Positions 1-12,245 of a DNA stretch of 53,384 nucleotides are shown here, in pieces. Within the stretch, counting starts at the first letter, position 1; each line of letters starts with the position of its first letter. The translations under genes and the position numbers were made by a program. The notes beneath the pieces were generated by a model. That model was not told the DNA's origin. It saw only the letters and a list, made by a program, of their open reading frames with translations, and did no database searches. This DNA comes from Ectocarpus siliculosus. Taxonomy: Eukaryota; Sar; Phaeophyceae; Ectocarpales; Ectocarpaceae. The stretch covers positions 571,875-625,258 of the forward strand of contig FN648069.1 of assembly GCA_000310025.1 (NCBI GenBank), written 5' to 3'.

Positions 1-558
1 ACAGCAGTGTAGATTTTGGTTTCCCAGAGCAACACAAGGGCGTTACATTCAGACTTCACCAAGACACAATCCTTGTGAGTGAGCTACGTGTGCTAAAGGC
101 AGCACAGCGGCACAAAGCCGCTGGGTGTTGTTCGTACTCGAGGAAAGCCAGCCAAAAGGTGGTTGCACATAGCATAGTAGTGTCCGCGTACCTTGCACGT
201 AGTCGGAATCATCCTCCTCGGAATCGGGTACAGCTTCTCCACTCATGGCTGCTGAAGAAGGGATGGCACCGATACCGACACACCTCAGCTTTGACAAACA
301 GTACTAGCAGGGAGGTACAGGTGACTGCGCCTGCCGCCTCATGCGGTACCTCTTGCGGTACCAAGCGGGGGGACAGGAAGATGGGATAAATGGGGGTATG
401 GGGTACATGAACGGAGCCCCTAATCTCGCCGCCTGCTTGCCCGGCCACTCAGCAGCTCAGCAGGTGACGCTGAGCTGAAGCTCCGTCAATTGTCCACTAC
501 TTGGCTAGGCTGCTAGGTACATCTGTGGCTGCTCTGTGTGCGGCGTCGTCTCTCGCGG

Positions 559-669
559 ATGTCGGGCGGTGCTAAATCTTCATCAGGAACGGCCCGTGAG
601 CTTCTTTGCAGTCGTTGCTACAAGCGAGAGTCGTGCGTGCAATGTTGCGGCACTCGCTACTGCCTCCGG
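559..669 (+). CDS. possible first exon of a cysteine-rich protein
   Basis: An ATG at 559 opens a 37-codon frame that runs to a consensus donor (CGG|gtaagt) at 669/670. The peptide is cysteine-rich near its end, with the pattern CSRCYKRESCVQCC followed by one more Cys. This could be the start of a small zinc-binding protein. I could not find a convincing in-phase second exon downstream, so the gene cannot be completed. It may equally be a chance frame next to a chance donor, and no family is recognised. Confidence 0.22.
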
Positions 670-1719
670 GTAAGTACAATACATCATTCGGGCGAGCAGG
701 GTGTACACATGTTAAATAGTACTGCCTCCTCTTTGTTCGCGGTACTTCACCCAAGGTGTTGAGCGTTGAGTGTATGTGGCTGCTACTTCTTTGTTCAACC
801 CTGCTTTTAGCGCTCAATGTGTCAAGTTTGAAGTATATAAAAATTGCGCGAACGATGGTTTCTCCGGCAAGATTTTGCAAATTCGCACATGAGACGACAG
901 AGGTTTAGGTTTCCCTCTACTCGCTCAAAAGACTTTACGGTAAGAACTTGCCTTTCGATTGTGGTTATATCTCGAACGGGTAATTTTTCTGTGTTTTCAT
1001 CCACATTTTCTAAAAAAAGAGTACTCAAGTACTGCTGTGTATTTCTGGGTGCTGTACAGCAGTCAGTACACCTGCTTGTCGTCGGAAGTCTCCACAGCAG
1101 TATCTCGGTCACTGCAGTCATCGCTGCCTTTTGGCTGCCTGGCTGCCTGGCTGCCTCTCTCCCTCTCTCACTGCGTGACCCTCGCTACGTATATTCGTTT
1201 TGATATTTTCGAGAAATTTTCATAATGGATGACGACGTCGTCGGTGGACTCTCAGTACTAAAGCTGTGTAGGCGGAGGGCCGGCCTAGTTGCACACCGGA
1301 AGCACACAACTGCACTCTGGAAAAACATAGCAACACGTGCCTACATATACCGTAGAAAGAAGCCTTTTGTTTGCCCGAGGCTCGCTAGCATTTTGTCCGA
1401 TGAAAACGCCAACAACGGCTACATGCATATTGCAGTTTTTCGGGTAGGATTTTTAAGTTAGCGCCCGTCGGTTGGCCATCATTTCAAGTCTCTTTAGGAC
1501 CGTAATTTTTTACCCCCCGACAAAGATAGCGTATTTGTACACACGCCGCATTCAACAGTCGACATCCCAATATAAGAGGGACAGAGAGAACAGAAGAAGA
1601 CGAGAGACAGAGACATACAAAAAAGTGAGCCAAGCTAAAATGCGCCAGCAGCTATAAATATGCCGTGCTGCGCGTAGTTCTCTCCGCTCTGCGCACGGCG
1701 GGGTCAGGTTCTCAAGATC

Positions 1720-1800
1720 TTTTTTTTTTCGTCTTCATATCAAATCAGCGCTCACAGCGCTTGTGCCGTTTTATTCCAACCCGTGGTCACACAGAAGATC
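1720..1800 (-). mobile_element. SINE 3' tail fragment
   Basis: This stretch begins with a T run (poly-A tail on the minus strand) and continues with the same sequence that borders the T run of the full SINE at 31578-31915, including the shared strings AATCAGCGCTCACAG and CCAACCCGTGGTCACACAG. Only the 3' part is present and the tRNA-like head is missing, as expected for a 5'-truncated retroposed copy. Confidence 0.55.
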
Positions 1801-2168
1801 TAGGCCACATGAAACCTTGCGGTTTGGCGCTTGCACACGGGATGAATTTGTTAATCGTTTCATGTTTTACGTAGGCACGGCCTCAGCAGCTGTCGACGTC
1901 TCTCGACGCGACCGTTGTCACCTTGATGGTTGCTTGATTTTCCAACCCTTGACTGAAAGAACTCATCACAGGAAGTGCTACTGGACAATTGTGGTGCCAC
2001 TCACTAAATACGACATAAACCGCGCGCATATCCATCTGTTATGGTCTGGTCGCCGGAATATTGCATCGTATCCCTCTCCGGCGTTGTTCCACGGTGCCTG
2101 TTTGACCTTGCCCCCAGCACTTCCACACCAGCAACCACTCAAGCGACCACCCGCAGAAAGCGATCGTC

Positions 2169-4471
2169 ATGAACCGAAGAGCGCTTGACGACCAGCTCCC
2201 AGCTTTTCGCGAGGTAAGCGGGCGAGGGGCTCAGGGGCTGAACTTTTTGTTGGCGGTCTCTTGAGCAAGGCGGGTACCGAGCAATGGCGAAGAGTAGCCC
2301 GGCTTGGGGCATCGACCGTGCTCTGGGACGGTCACCGTGATCCAGCCACTCTTTTGCCCCACATGATATTGGTGCCTCATTTTACCCCCAACACCATCAG
2401 TAGGTATTGCTTTTTTTATGTGGTGTGATCAGCAGGTGCTCGTATCTTGAGCACCAGGTGTGCTGGGTGGGACACTTGATCACCATTCATGGGTAAGAGC
2501 TTTCTTCCTAGCTTGGGGCCTTCGTGTTTTTCCATGCGGCACCTTTCACAACGTTATGCACGCTGCACGTTGTGTTAGCGACAGTACTGGGTGTGCCTCG
2601 AGAGGTCCAGCGCACCCCCGCATCAACACCAGCGAACCATCCGTGCGGCTCACTGTCGGCGGACCACCTGATACAACCAATGCCCATCTCTTCGCATAGG
2701 ACCACTAGCACTTCCAAAGCACTGTGATGGTGTGTTCCGATGATCATGCTCTCTGGCAGATGTGGAGGGAGGCGTTCCAATCAGTCGCAAACGACGTGGG
2801 TCGACTGTCGCGAGACGTTAGCAAGAGGGTCGAGGATGACCCCCTAGCCTCGATCGGCATGGCCCTGAAACCGGTACGAAACGGGAAGAATCCGGAACGA
2901 AACGGCAAGAACCCGGAACACCGGTCGTTGGGGTCAGCTTCGTCGGCGACAAAACGGCGGCGGAAGGAGGAACTGGAGAAAGAGGTAGCGGCGGCGGCGG
3001 CAGTGGATCCGTTCGCTCGACGAAGAACCCGACCAAAAAGCTACTGGGCCGTGGGACACGAGTTAGACGCCCCCGAAGAGGTGTGTGCGTGTGCGTGCAT
3101 TGCAGGCGTCAGGTACACCATATCGGTTGGCACCGCGTTCCTCTAGCTAGTTAAGGGGTTGAAGAACACGAGCTTTGATGTTGGCAATTTTTGAAAACAA
3201 ACGCAAGAGCACCATAAAACGCACAAGAGACACACAAGACCAGTCGGAAGGCATTGCGAAAAACAGAAGTCGTTGATTCTCTCACAGGGCGGCAGTAGAG
3301 GCTTCTCAAAACATACATTTCACGCGTCTTGCTCCACACGCCTCCTTTGAAATCAAGAAAAAAAATGCATACCACTCTAAATTCAAGTCAATATAGCCAA
3401 AACGGCAGGCGCTCAAATAAGCCCTGTGTTGCCAGGAACCTGGTAATTAGCACTTGTATCACTAGAGGACATGCTACAGCAGCGGGGGGTGCGTGTTGAC
3501 GCTTGATAGCAACGAGCTCGTTGTTGTCGTCCTTGTGGCTTTGGGAGGCTGAATCTTCTTCGGATTCGTCCCCGTTAGAGCCGCCCCCGCTCTTCTTTTT
3601 GTGAGCAGAGACGTTGGTCAGCACCTCTGCTGCCGCTGCTTGTTGTTCATCAGCAGATTTGGCCGACGGGTCCGTAGCAGTTTCAGCTGCTTGGGCCCGC
3701 TTGTTTTTCTTAGCCTTTTTCTTTTGGCCTTTAGTGAGGGCACTGGCGTGTACCCGCGAACAGACTTTCGTCGAACGCCAGTGAGAATACCCTTACTCTG
3801 TTACGAGTAAAGGTCCCTGAAGTGGTGAATAACCGTTCACCAACGGATGTAATTTCGTTCTTATTGCAATGTGGCAAGGAAAGGCCAAGCGTGGCTGACT
3901 TTAGTCGGCCTAGCTAGGTTCAAAGGTGAGAGTGAGCCTCAGGGTCCGCTTCCACCCTCCGGCTGGTCACAGCAGACGGAGGGTCTTTAAGTTGTAAAGA
4001 TCCTCAGACCTCGAGAACGTCGTTCCTGGGGTCACGGATCTCTACGGTTGTATGTACGTCCCTACCACTGGGAAGATACCTATATCCTGGTTCCCACACA
4101 CAGGCTCCATTCTTCGTGCCACACTACGGGTACTATGTACTGGATGGAGGACAAACAGGTTTTGGCGGATGGACCGAGTTCCTGTTTGATTTCTCCTCTC
4201 CATGCTGTCCGCGTCAACATCTTTCCCAACAATGGTGTAGGCCGAGGGGTCTGCGGCAGACGAGAGGGCCGCGGCAATCGCCGCCGCCGCCCCCCGCGCG
4301 GGTGAGTACCAGTGCGAGTCGTGCGAATCCGACAACACCAGCTTTGACATCATTGGCGGGGCGGCTGTCGGGACTCGGAAGGCGGAGACCTTCGGCAAGA
4401 AGGATGCTCCCGAGCTGATCCTCAGGGTGTTGTGTCACGCATGCGGCAATAACTGGCTCGAAGAGCGATAG
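2169..4471 (+). CDS. zinc-ribbon protein, TFIIS-like C-terminus, three exons
   Basis: The proposed exons are 2169-2213, 2760-3080 and 4241-4471. All junctions are phase 0 and the product is 198 residues. Exon 1 starts at an ATG and ends at GAG|gtaagc. Exon 2 follows ggcag and ends at GAG|gtgtgt. Exon 3 follows gtgtag and ends at TAG. Residues 1-50 form a charged helical region, then a lysine/arginine-rich segment leads to DPFARRRTRPKSYW. The C-terminus carries two CxxC pairs (Cys147/150 and Cys187/190) and a nearby Trp194, a zinc ribbon of the kind found in TFIIS and RNA polymerase small subunits. The spacer of 36 residues is longer than in TFIIS proper, so a role in transcription is only an inference. 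Exon 2 contains a short internal repeat (RNGKNPE twice) that could instead be a tiny intron. Intron 2 holds a dead hAT transposase on the opposite strand. Confidence 0.6.
3388..3900 (-). pseudogene. hAT transposase remnant (C-terminal dimerisation region)
   Basis: On the minus strand near 3860-3760 the frame reads EITSVGERLFTTSGTFTRNR, which matches the conserved ERxFSxxG core of the hAT C-terminal dimerisation domain. Shortly after it the frame breaks. A second frame (roughly 3740-3388) then encodes a lysine-rich, acidic and serine-rich tail with segments such as KKKAKKNKRAQA and GDESEEDSAS. No terminal repeats were found around it. It lies in an intron of the zinc-ribbon gene in the opposite orientation and is clearly inactive. 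Confidence 0.6.
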
Positions 4472-4611
4472 TAGCATCGAGGGCGTGACATATTGTAGCA
4501 TCGCATTGTGTGTGTGTCTCTGGCGGGCTACGCCCGTTGTTGTACTAGTGCATATCCGCGTGCAGTATGATGTTGATCGATCGGTGTGGCTCTTTGCCTG
4601 ACGGTTTGCGA

Positions 4612-5637
4612 TCAATATCTGGTTTGTTCGCGCTTCTGTTTTGGCTGATTTTTTCCGAGTCTGGTTGACCTCGGTGACAGCGAACGCCGATTTTGCTCAT
4701 GTGAGTCCTTGGACATTCTTTGTTTAACTGGACCAAATCGCTGCTTTCGAAATTCGTTTCTCCGAAAAAGCGCCCTCACTTTCCTCTCCTGTTCACGGGG
4801 ACATCCTGAGCCGAATTCTCTTCGTCGTTCCTGCAAGCGGGTCTCTTGGCCCCAGGGAATGGAGTATGAGGTAGCGGTAGATGACTTGGAGTGGCTGCTG
4901 CGGGAACGCTGTTCTTTGTTGACGCTCCCCCTAGTTTTATTACAGTACTCGATATTTTTTTTCTTTCGGGGGGGCGCGGCGACCTCGACTTTGCTCGTTT
5001 CGTCCCGGGGTTGAGCGGCATAGCCACAAACCGAGCGCACGCTCGGTTTCCAGGGCCTCTTCACACCGAGCTTGTCTCCTCGAATCCAGTCTGGTGTGAC
5101 GTCCACAGTGGTCTCGCTATCTATGCTCATCAACGCGTCTTTGTCGGCTGTACCGGCGTGACCGTACCGACAGTTGGAGCTTTTTTCTCTCTGAAAGCAG
5201 CTGCTGCGTTGGCGTCAGCCACAGCTCTAGCGCCGTCGACCGTTGAGACCATGGTGGTTTCGATATCACGTAAGCGGTCTGTCGTCGACTCGCGGATCTC
5301 GTTCAAGGCCTCTTCCTCTCCCCTTCGTACCAAGCCGATTGGCAGGCGCTCAAAGGTAGAACAGGAGGCTCTCCTCCCGCAACGGTTCAACCGGACTTGA
5401 GATTGGCTTTTGCTCTGTAGGTCCCTCGGTGTCACAGTGGGAGGGGAGTTGCTTGTCCTCGTGCTCTTCCTCCTGGGCCCCCACTCTCTCGTTTCCTCTG
5501 AATTCGCCATGAGTCAGACGTCGCAGAAGGAGCATACCGCACAAAGAAGCGTCGTGAGAAAGTTCGAGGTCTTGGTAGAACATAGATAGGTGGTTCCGTA
5601 GAGCCGTTAACTTAGAGAGATCCGGGTTCAAAACCAT
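4612..5637 (-). pseudogene. degenerate minus-strand ORF cluster of unknown origin
   Basis: Three long minus-strand frames overlap end to end: one starting at an ATG at 5637, one ending at 5130, and one running from 5133 to 4612. The middle one has a helical, charged segment (RRGEEEALNEIRESTTDRL) and an alanine-rich run. The last is basic and Arg/Ser/Lys-rich. The frames overlap in a way that suggests one ancient coding region broken by frameshifts, possibly a transposon structural protein. I recognise no domain. A spliced host gene is an alternative, but no clean splice pair joins the frames. Confidence 0.3.
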
Positions 5638-5746
5638 CGCTACCTTACCCCCAGCCGTATCTCGACAAATTGTATATTCCGCTTTTTTTATTTTTCATTG
5701 ATGATGCTGGTGCTGTGTTTCGCGGTGAAACTTGAGTGGTAATTTT

Positions 5747-7050
5747 TGGGCAATTTACAAAATGGGGTATGCCCCGCGTGTTTGGTCACAAAATGGGGTG
5801 AACGTTTTGTCGGTCCCAGGCGCAACGCCTGACGCGGGGTAGGCGCCTTTAAACCGCCTTCTAGCGCTTCAACCCCATGCGCCAGGTCCTTAGAAAGGAC
5901 GCCAAATGCTTTTCTGCTTTTCAGGAACAGGGTTAACTAGGGCCTGGAAGAGGGGAGCTTGTCGGAGGACCCCACTTTGTTCACGAAACTGCGGGGTACA
6001 CCCCCCTGTCTGCTGAAAGTTTATCTAGTACCCCAAATTATTCACAAACGTACCCCATACTGTTCAAGGCATACCCCTTTTTGTTCAGTCGTGACGCTCC
6101 TGCGGACTGTCAAAATGGCAACCAACAATCAACCGCAGACCACTGTAGGTGTGGCGACAGAAGATGTTGGGGTATTGTTGTTGTTGCTGTTGTTGTTGTT
6201 GCTGTTGTTGTTGTTGTTGTCTTCACATTAAAAACCGTTCCGATCTCTCTCTACCCAGTACCTTCGTGTGTCCGTACTGATCCAACACTCGACGCGGTCG
6301 ATTCCCGTGGTCACAGGTTAACTTACCCTAAAAAGGTACACTCAAATAATCTGGTTCTGAGGGGTCCGCAAGTCAATAGAAATCAACGACAGATATTCTG
6401 GAGTCCTCCACTCCCTCTGCGCGCTATGCGAGGTATCAACTGAGACTAGGAGTCACTCTCATCGGCCGGAGAGAAAGAGGTACACCCCCTTTATGGTGGT
6501 CTGCGGTGCAACACGCAGGTTTCGCGGTCTGCGCCGCGGCAAGAAGACAGAAGATGTTGGGGTATGGTGGTCTGCGGTGCAACATACAGACTTTGTTGTA
6601 GTCTGCGGCGAGGCAAGGAGACAGAAGATACAGAGATACCAGGTATGTTGGTCTGCGGTTGATTGTTGGTTGCCATTTTGACAGTCCGTAGGAGCGTCAC
6701 GACTGAACAAAAAGGGGTATGCCTTGAACAGTATGGGGTACGTTTGTGAACAATTTGGGGTACTAGATAAACTTTTAGCAGACAGGGGGGTGTACCCCGC
6801 GGTTTCGTGAACAAAGTGGGGTCCTCCGACAAGCTCCCCTCTTCCAGGCCCTAGTTAACCCTGTTCCTGTGGGTGAAAAGCAGAAAAGCATTTGGCGTCC
6901 TTTCTAAGGACCTGGCGCATGGGGTTGAAGCGCTAGAAGGCGGTTTAAAGGCGCCTACCCGGCGTCAGGCGTTGCACCCGGCACCGAAAAAACGTTTACC
7001 CCATTTTGTGACCAAACACGCGGGGTATACCCCATTTTGTAAATTGTCCA
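5747..7050. mobile_element. foldback DNA transposon with ~400 bp terminal inverted repeats
   Basis: The left arm (5747 to about 6142) reappears as reverse complement in the right arm (about 6648-7050). Both termini read TGG(G/A)CAATTTACAAAATGGGG. The arms match nearly base for base across several hundred bases, with small indels. The flanks carry an identical 7-base duplication, TAATTTT (5740-5746 and 7051-7057), marking a genuine insertion. The central ~500 bp contains a TTG/GTT-rich microsatellite (about 6172-6222) and a diverged internal repeat around GTCTGCGG...AGACAGAAGAT. No transposase is encoded, so this is a non-autonomous element. The superfamily is unclear. Confidence 0.85.
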
Positions 7051-10000
7051 TAATTTTTTCAATGGGTTTGGGAGACGTCACCTCTCTTTTGGTTCATTGT
7101 TGTTGCTTTGTTTACTTGAATTGATAGTGGTGCTGTTTGTTGTTTGGGTGTTACTGTTATGTTTTGGGACTGTTCTCCTCGTCATTCCCATCATTGTCTT
7201 GTCGCTGTCGTCGCCACGTTGAAGATATTACTCGCGACCTCTCTCTCTCGACTAGCAACCATGCAGGTGGATGGAAGGTTATTTTCCAACCAGCCCCTTT
7301 CCGACGGTTTCTTCTCCTCAACGCAAAGCACGCATCATTCGAAGTTCAATACTTATTTAATCTCCAATCGCCAGGCAGACTCAGAGCAAGTTCCACGCGA
7401 ACAAGAGCACAAAAAAACACATTCATTCATACATACATATACCCCTGAAATCCATATCCATGAGGTACAAAACTATTTGCTTCTTGTACATCGAGCAAGA
7501 AAACACAGAGAAGGTAGGGGAGAGCCGCGAAAACAGTAATAAAAGGGATAACAAAAGAAATCCGTGACTACTCCTCCCGTGCTCCAACTACTGACTTCTG
7601 CTCGATGAAGCACAAAAAAGTTACCACGCACAGCACAAGAAGCCTATCTAAGGTTGATAATTCGCATCATCTTCGCCTACATACCTACCTGACCTTGCCG
7701 TATGCATTATATGTACGCGCATATTTCTGAGTATCACCCCACCGAGCAGTCTTCTGACGAAACCAGGCGTTCAACACATCATCATTCGAACATTGTTATA
7801 TCCCGTCATTCATCGATTACTTACATGAAAGGCACCTACCCAAACTGGAATGGAGCAACTAGCATGAACATTGTATGGACGCTTTATGGGCGTTGCGTGA
7901 GCGCTAAATGGATATTTTGAATTAATTTCGTTGGATATGGATGTTTGACCTCGTTGTGGGGTATTGAAGTATAGCTTCAAGGAAGATCAGAATCCCACAG
8001 CCCCGCTCCCGCACTCTCCGAGGGCTTAAAACTTTAGTTGCCAACAACGCCAGGCTGACACGCCTCATCGTATATAGACTACATGTGGTCAACGCTGGTC
8101 GTCCACAAGTCTCTAGCCGACATTTTCTGCAATGCTCGCTGCAGTAAACTTCCCGATCCCTCTCGGCCCTTACACAATGAAGGAGGCCCCATAAATATTG
8201 TCGCATGCCTTCCTGTGGTGCTTTTGTATGTGTGTTGCTTTCGTCTCTGGGCCTCTGGACATGAGACTTTTGGACGTTTGTTTCGAAGAGAGAGCCAGTT
8301 TTTGTAGGGGCGAACAAACAGATGTCGAGGCAAGCCTTCGCTTCGGAATACCGTGTTTTCGGTGACCGCCCAGGTTCGTTCTGTTCGCACGAGTCCTTGA
8401 CATGGCACAGCAGTGTGCAAGGAGACAGTTCTAACACGATATGGAAACGACTACGCCTTGACCCAACCTTCTAACTCACGAGCTCACGAGCTCACGAGGC
8501 AAACGACCACGGTTTCCACCTGATGAGCGAGGCACTGATTGGCCGAGGCGGACATTCCAGCGATCACCCGAGAAATGAGGAAAGGCGTCTCGGCTCTCCA
8601 GCCCCCTCCAGCTCTGTGCCCATTCCCCTTCCTCACAGCCCACGCAAGAGGGAACTTTGCCAGATAAACTCATCCGAGACCTTAATCGCCGCAACCGGGA
8701 AAGTTTGCCCTCACATCGTTAGATCGGTGCGGCATTCGTGGTTCCACAAGCGCACGAGCAACCCCCTTCACAACCAGTCAAACCAGCAGCCTCGCCCACA
8801 CGCCTTGTTTTGGGTTGGTTGGTATTATTCTCCGGATAACGACCAGGAGTCGGGATCCTCCCACTGCTATACCCTCATCTCCCCCCTTTGTAGCTGAGTC
8901 GAAGCCACGTGCAATGCCCGAAAGTGTCGGACTGGGGTTAGAGCTCGTTGGTCTATTATGCTGTGTAGACTACTGCTGTAGACTACTGTATGTAGAGAAA
9001 TGCATATCACGGTGGCGAGCGCATTTTCCTGGGCCTAGGGGACAAAGAAGCCCCGAGTGCCCGGTGGCCAAGCCCCTTCGCGTGGAAACCATGGACCACC
9101 CCAATCCCCCCGGGACCGGCAAGATCGATGCTCAGGATCAGTACTACTGTAGGTTGCATCCGGGTCACTTGCAGCAGTCTATGTACGCAATGGGATCTGG
9201 TATTTCCTCAGAGTAAAAACCTTTATACTCTTCATTGTATAGGCTTTTGTGTCACATCCGAAAACCCATACACCAGAAAAGGGGAGTATTGAGGCGCGGG
9301 GTTGGCTCAAACGTGCAATAGTCTGCATCTGCCATGCTGTGTGTGATGAAGACTTTCTCCGCAGTTCATACATACGTATCCGGAGTATATTGAGCGGATC
9401 TTCAAACTGCTGTGCATCCGCTCCCGCTGATGTCAATTGCTACACCAAAGAACGGCGGAGTAATAACACACACACACCGTGACGCTTTGATACAGCAGTA
9501 CCGCAAAACGCTAAGCACCTAACAGCGCTTCCGCCAGCCAAAAATGAACAGTAGTAGTGGCAGAGACGGAAACACTAGATAGAACCCATCGGGCAGAGCG
9601 ATGCGGAAAGCCGGTGGAAAGTGGCAGGAGCGCAGCAGTTCTACCAGAACCAGCTCGTTCTCTCGCCGCATGGACCGTTTGTCAATATCTCAGTCTCGCT
9701 CATGCGTCTCTTTCGCTGGAGGTGGCGTCGCTTGTTTGCTTCCCTCATCCCCCGCCCCATTGATGTCCAGCTAAAGACGTCATCCCTCTATCGTTCTGAG
9801 TCCCACATGGCGATGGCGTCAACAGCACCAACCACCTCAACTTCTCTCTCCGCTGTTGTTGTTGTTGCTGCTGTGGGCAATACATCAATCTATATTGTTT
9901 TCACCCATCGATTTTTCAAACGACCAATAGAACCGCCGAGACTCTCCTCGTTGTTTAGGGCACCAGGTCTACTGTTACTGCTGTGCTTTTACCTACATTG

Positions 10001-10384
10001 TGTATGGAAGGGATTGGACCATGGAGGATGGGTGTGATTCTGTGGATGTGCGAGACTCATCAAGGGCATGCTACCTCTGTTTCTTCTCCTGGTTAGAATC
10101 GCGCGCGCTTGGGGTCTCCGCTTTTGTAATTCCGCCTTTCTTCCTGAACACCTAGGGATGGATTGAGGTGTCTCCTACGAGTTTTGGGCGCAAATGCCTC
10201 TGTAGCACGGCCATCTGTTGTGGGAGGACGACCAACCCGGTGTCACGAAGAGTTCCCTACTTTTCTTCCTGCTCAGAAACCAGCAGATCGTCAATCGGTA
10301 CTGGGAAACAGCTGCACGACGGTACTGACTGCTGTAGACTATGCCATGTGCGCAAGATTAACCGACGTTCTCAGTGTTAGATAC
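7051..10384. other. no gene recognised
   Basis: This 3.3 kb stretch contains only short frames without recognisable domains. A frame at about 9807-10037 is hydrophobic and could encode one or two membrane helices, but it has no supported splice context or homologue I can name. I see no RNA gene or well-bounded repeat here. Confidence 0.4.
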
Positions 10385-10453
10385 AAAGACTTATCCACTA
10401 TGCTACTTAGCCAGCGGTGAGTAGCTGACTGAGTAGCTAGTGGATAAGTCTTT
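10385..10453. repeat. 16-bp perfect inverted repeat
   Basis: AAAGACTTATCCACTA at 10385-10400 is exactly complementary to 10438-10453, with a loop of 37 bases. A related sequence (GACAAGTCTTTATCGA) recurs at about 10614-10629, inside the tRNA-like part of the adjacent SINE-like element. The hairpin therefore probably arose from two opposed or partial copies of that element rather than as a regulatory structure. Confidence 0.5.
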
Positions 10454-10670
10454 ATCCAATAAAAGATATACCCGTAGGCTCTTAGCCTCTCAGCTGGATC
10501 ATTGGGTGATGGGGATCTCCGGGGCCGGACCCCTCGCCACGCGCTGCTGATAAAGTAGTTAGGGTGCTTCAAAAGTGATCCAGCCGGGATTCGAGCCCGT
10601 GCGTGTATAGCGGACAAGTCTTTATCGAACACTCAGAATCCCTCGACCGCCGCAGCAGCTGCGCCATATT
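10438..10670 (-). mobile_element. possible tRNA-related SINE
   Basis: On the minus strand, from about 10665 downward, the sequence begins GGCGCAGCTGCTGCGGCGG and then has a B-box-like GGGCTCGAATCCCGG around 10575-10590, the arrangement of a tRNA-derived RNA polymerase III promoter. It continues into an unrelated body. Ends and a target duplication could not be defined, so this is a tentative call. Confidence 0.35.
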
Positions 10671-11612
10671 CAGTAGGAGCAAGCGCAGCAGTCGAGGCAT
10701 CAGAGGCGACCCAAGTGGCGGCAGCAGCCTTGGAGTCAGAATTTTCCCCGTCGTGACAGATTCGATTGCGTTGCTGAACGCTCGGTGTACCTTCATGCCG
10801 TGCTGCTCTTCTGTCCCCCTAATCTACGGCACTGTTGTCTGCAGATCATTGTGTATAGGATGATCTATGACGTGGATAGATTTCCCGAGCAGATCTAACC
10901 GCAGTTTTACAGCGCACTATCCTGTTGTGTACATCGCTAGGAAATGACTATTGTCGTGCGCCTCCAACGCGCTGCCCTTTGGTCGGCCCTTGTGCCTCCT
11001 ATTGGTTCCCGTTGTTTCTGTTATTTTAATCGCTTCGTTCAGGAGAATGACGAGGGGCGACAACAGGGGCGGCAAGGTTTCCGGTGAGAACGGGGGCAAG
11101 GAAACAAACGTAGGGGCAGGGAGGAAGGTCTTTGGCCCCAGCAGACATCGCAGCCCGTGGTCTATGCTGTCAGTCTGTTTCTCTCGCGTCACCTACTACA
11201 TGACCTGTTTGCGAAACGTCCACTACATTCAAACCTACGGTGCCTTGCTTGTTGCAATCCGTGCCATGTTGCTCGCAGGCTCGATGTCATCTGCTGGTTT
11301 GGACGCCAAGGTTGGTGGTATCACGGCTGACCGAAACGGTTCTATTGCGCATTCAGCTTGGAGTGGGCGAAGGTTCCAACCATCTCGTCGTTCTATGACC
11401 AACAGGGATACCGCTTGTGCCATGGTGTGATCGACGCGTTCAACACCACAATTGCTATTGGCATGCGTGGTGTTCGTCGCGATAGTTCACTCTAATAGTA
11501 GCTAAATGTGCGCAGATGACCATGGGGTGTTAGTGTGGACCAACCCCCCAACAAGGAATATACGTGTTAATCAGGATGTCTGCGGCTCCTTAACCTGTTT
11601 TAGACATCAAAT
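10671..11612. other. no gene recognised
   Basis: This stretch has only short frames. The longest plus-strand frame (10951-11430) shows no domain I can name, although its position just upstream of the decayed reverse transcriptase makes it possible that part of it is eroded retroelement sequence. Confidence 0.35.
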
Positions 11613-12245
11613 ATGTCCTCGCAATATTTGGTTGTACGCGTTTCCCCCTCTCGGTGTGGTGTAGTCGATGAACCTAAATTTCGCATGATTCACGATCTCA
11701 TATTCTCCGCAGGGGAGCAGTTGCGGTCGAGTGTAAACAGTGACGTTGATTTTGTCCAGGCCCCCGATTGTCTTTTCGGAGACAAAACGTGTTGTCGCGA
11801 ATTCGGTTCTTACGACAATTTTATATCACATCGCTTACCATTATTTTATTCATGTCACGTCGACGTGAGTGAAGCCTTTCGGTAGGGTTTGGTGGACCCC
11901 GCGGGCGCATCCGTGTCTGGATACATGATGGGTGACCAAGAGGTTGACGATTCAGTGCGTCAATTCGGGTGTCCGTTGAGCCCAGGTTTCGGGTCCTTAT
12001 TTCCCCCGCCCTGGGACCATCTCACAACCGCACCACTTTTCCAGAGAACGCGTCATTTACAGTTAATGGCATTGAGACAGTGAAACATGTTCGTGTTGTG
12101 TCTCCGCTCAAAGGAAAACGAACTCCCGCCCTACGTCAGGATTTTTCTTCGGATCATTGGCGCCGGTGGTATTTCTGGCTCATCGATTTTCGTGGGTTTC
12201 GACGTTATGACGGGCGGGGACACCACTTGACCGAGTACGGAGGGC
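11613..12245 (+). pseudogene. decayed DIRS-like reverse transcriptase
   Basis: The frame from 11613 contains KFRMIHDLIFS, then SSVNSDVDFVQAP, then KVDVSEAFR-like residues (HVDVSEAFR) just before an in-frame TAG at 11883. The same frame resumes with DPAGASVSGYMMGDQ. These are the ordered blocks of the reverse transcriptase found in DIRS-type, tyrosine-recombinase retroelements of stramenopiles. The frame then shifts around 11970. No intact coding sequence, recombinase or element ends remain. Confidence 0.55.

Larger units (their letters stand above)
1..2168. other. left flank, no confirmed gene
   Basis: I see no complete gene here. The short open frames on both strands have no recognisable domain. 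Two items stand out and are listed separately: a possible first exon with a good splice donor at 559-669, and a SINE-tail fragment at 1720-1800. The small frame at 49-297 on the minus strand contains an acidic stretch (residues near DSEEDDSDY) but no motif I can place. Confidence 0.4.
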
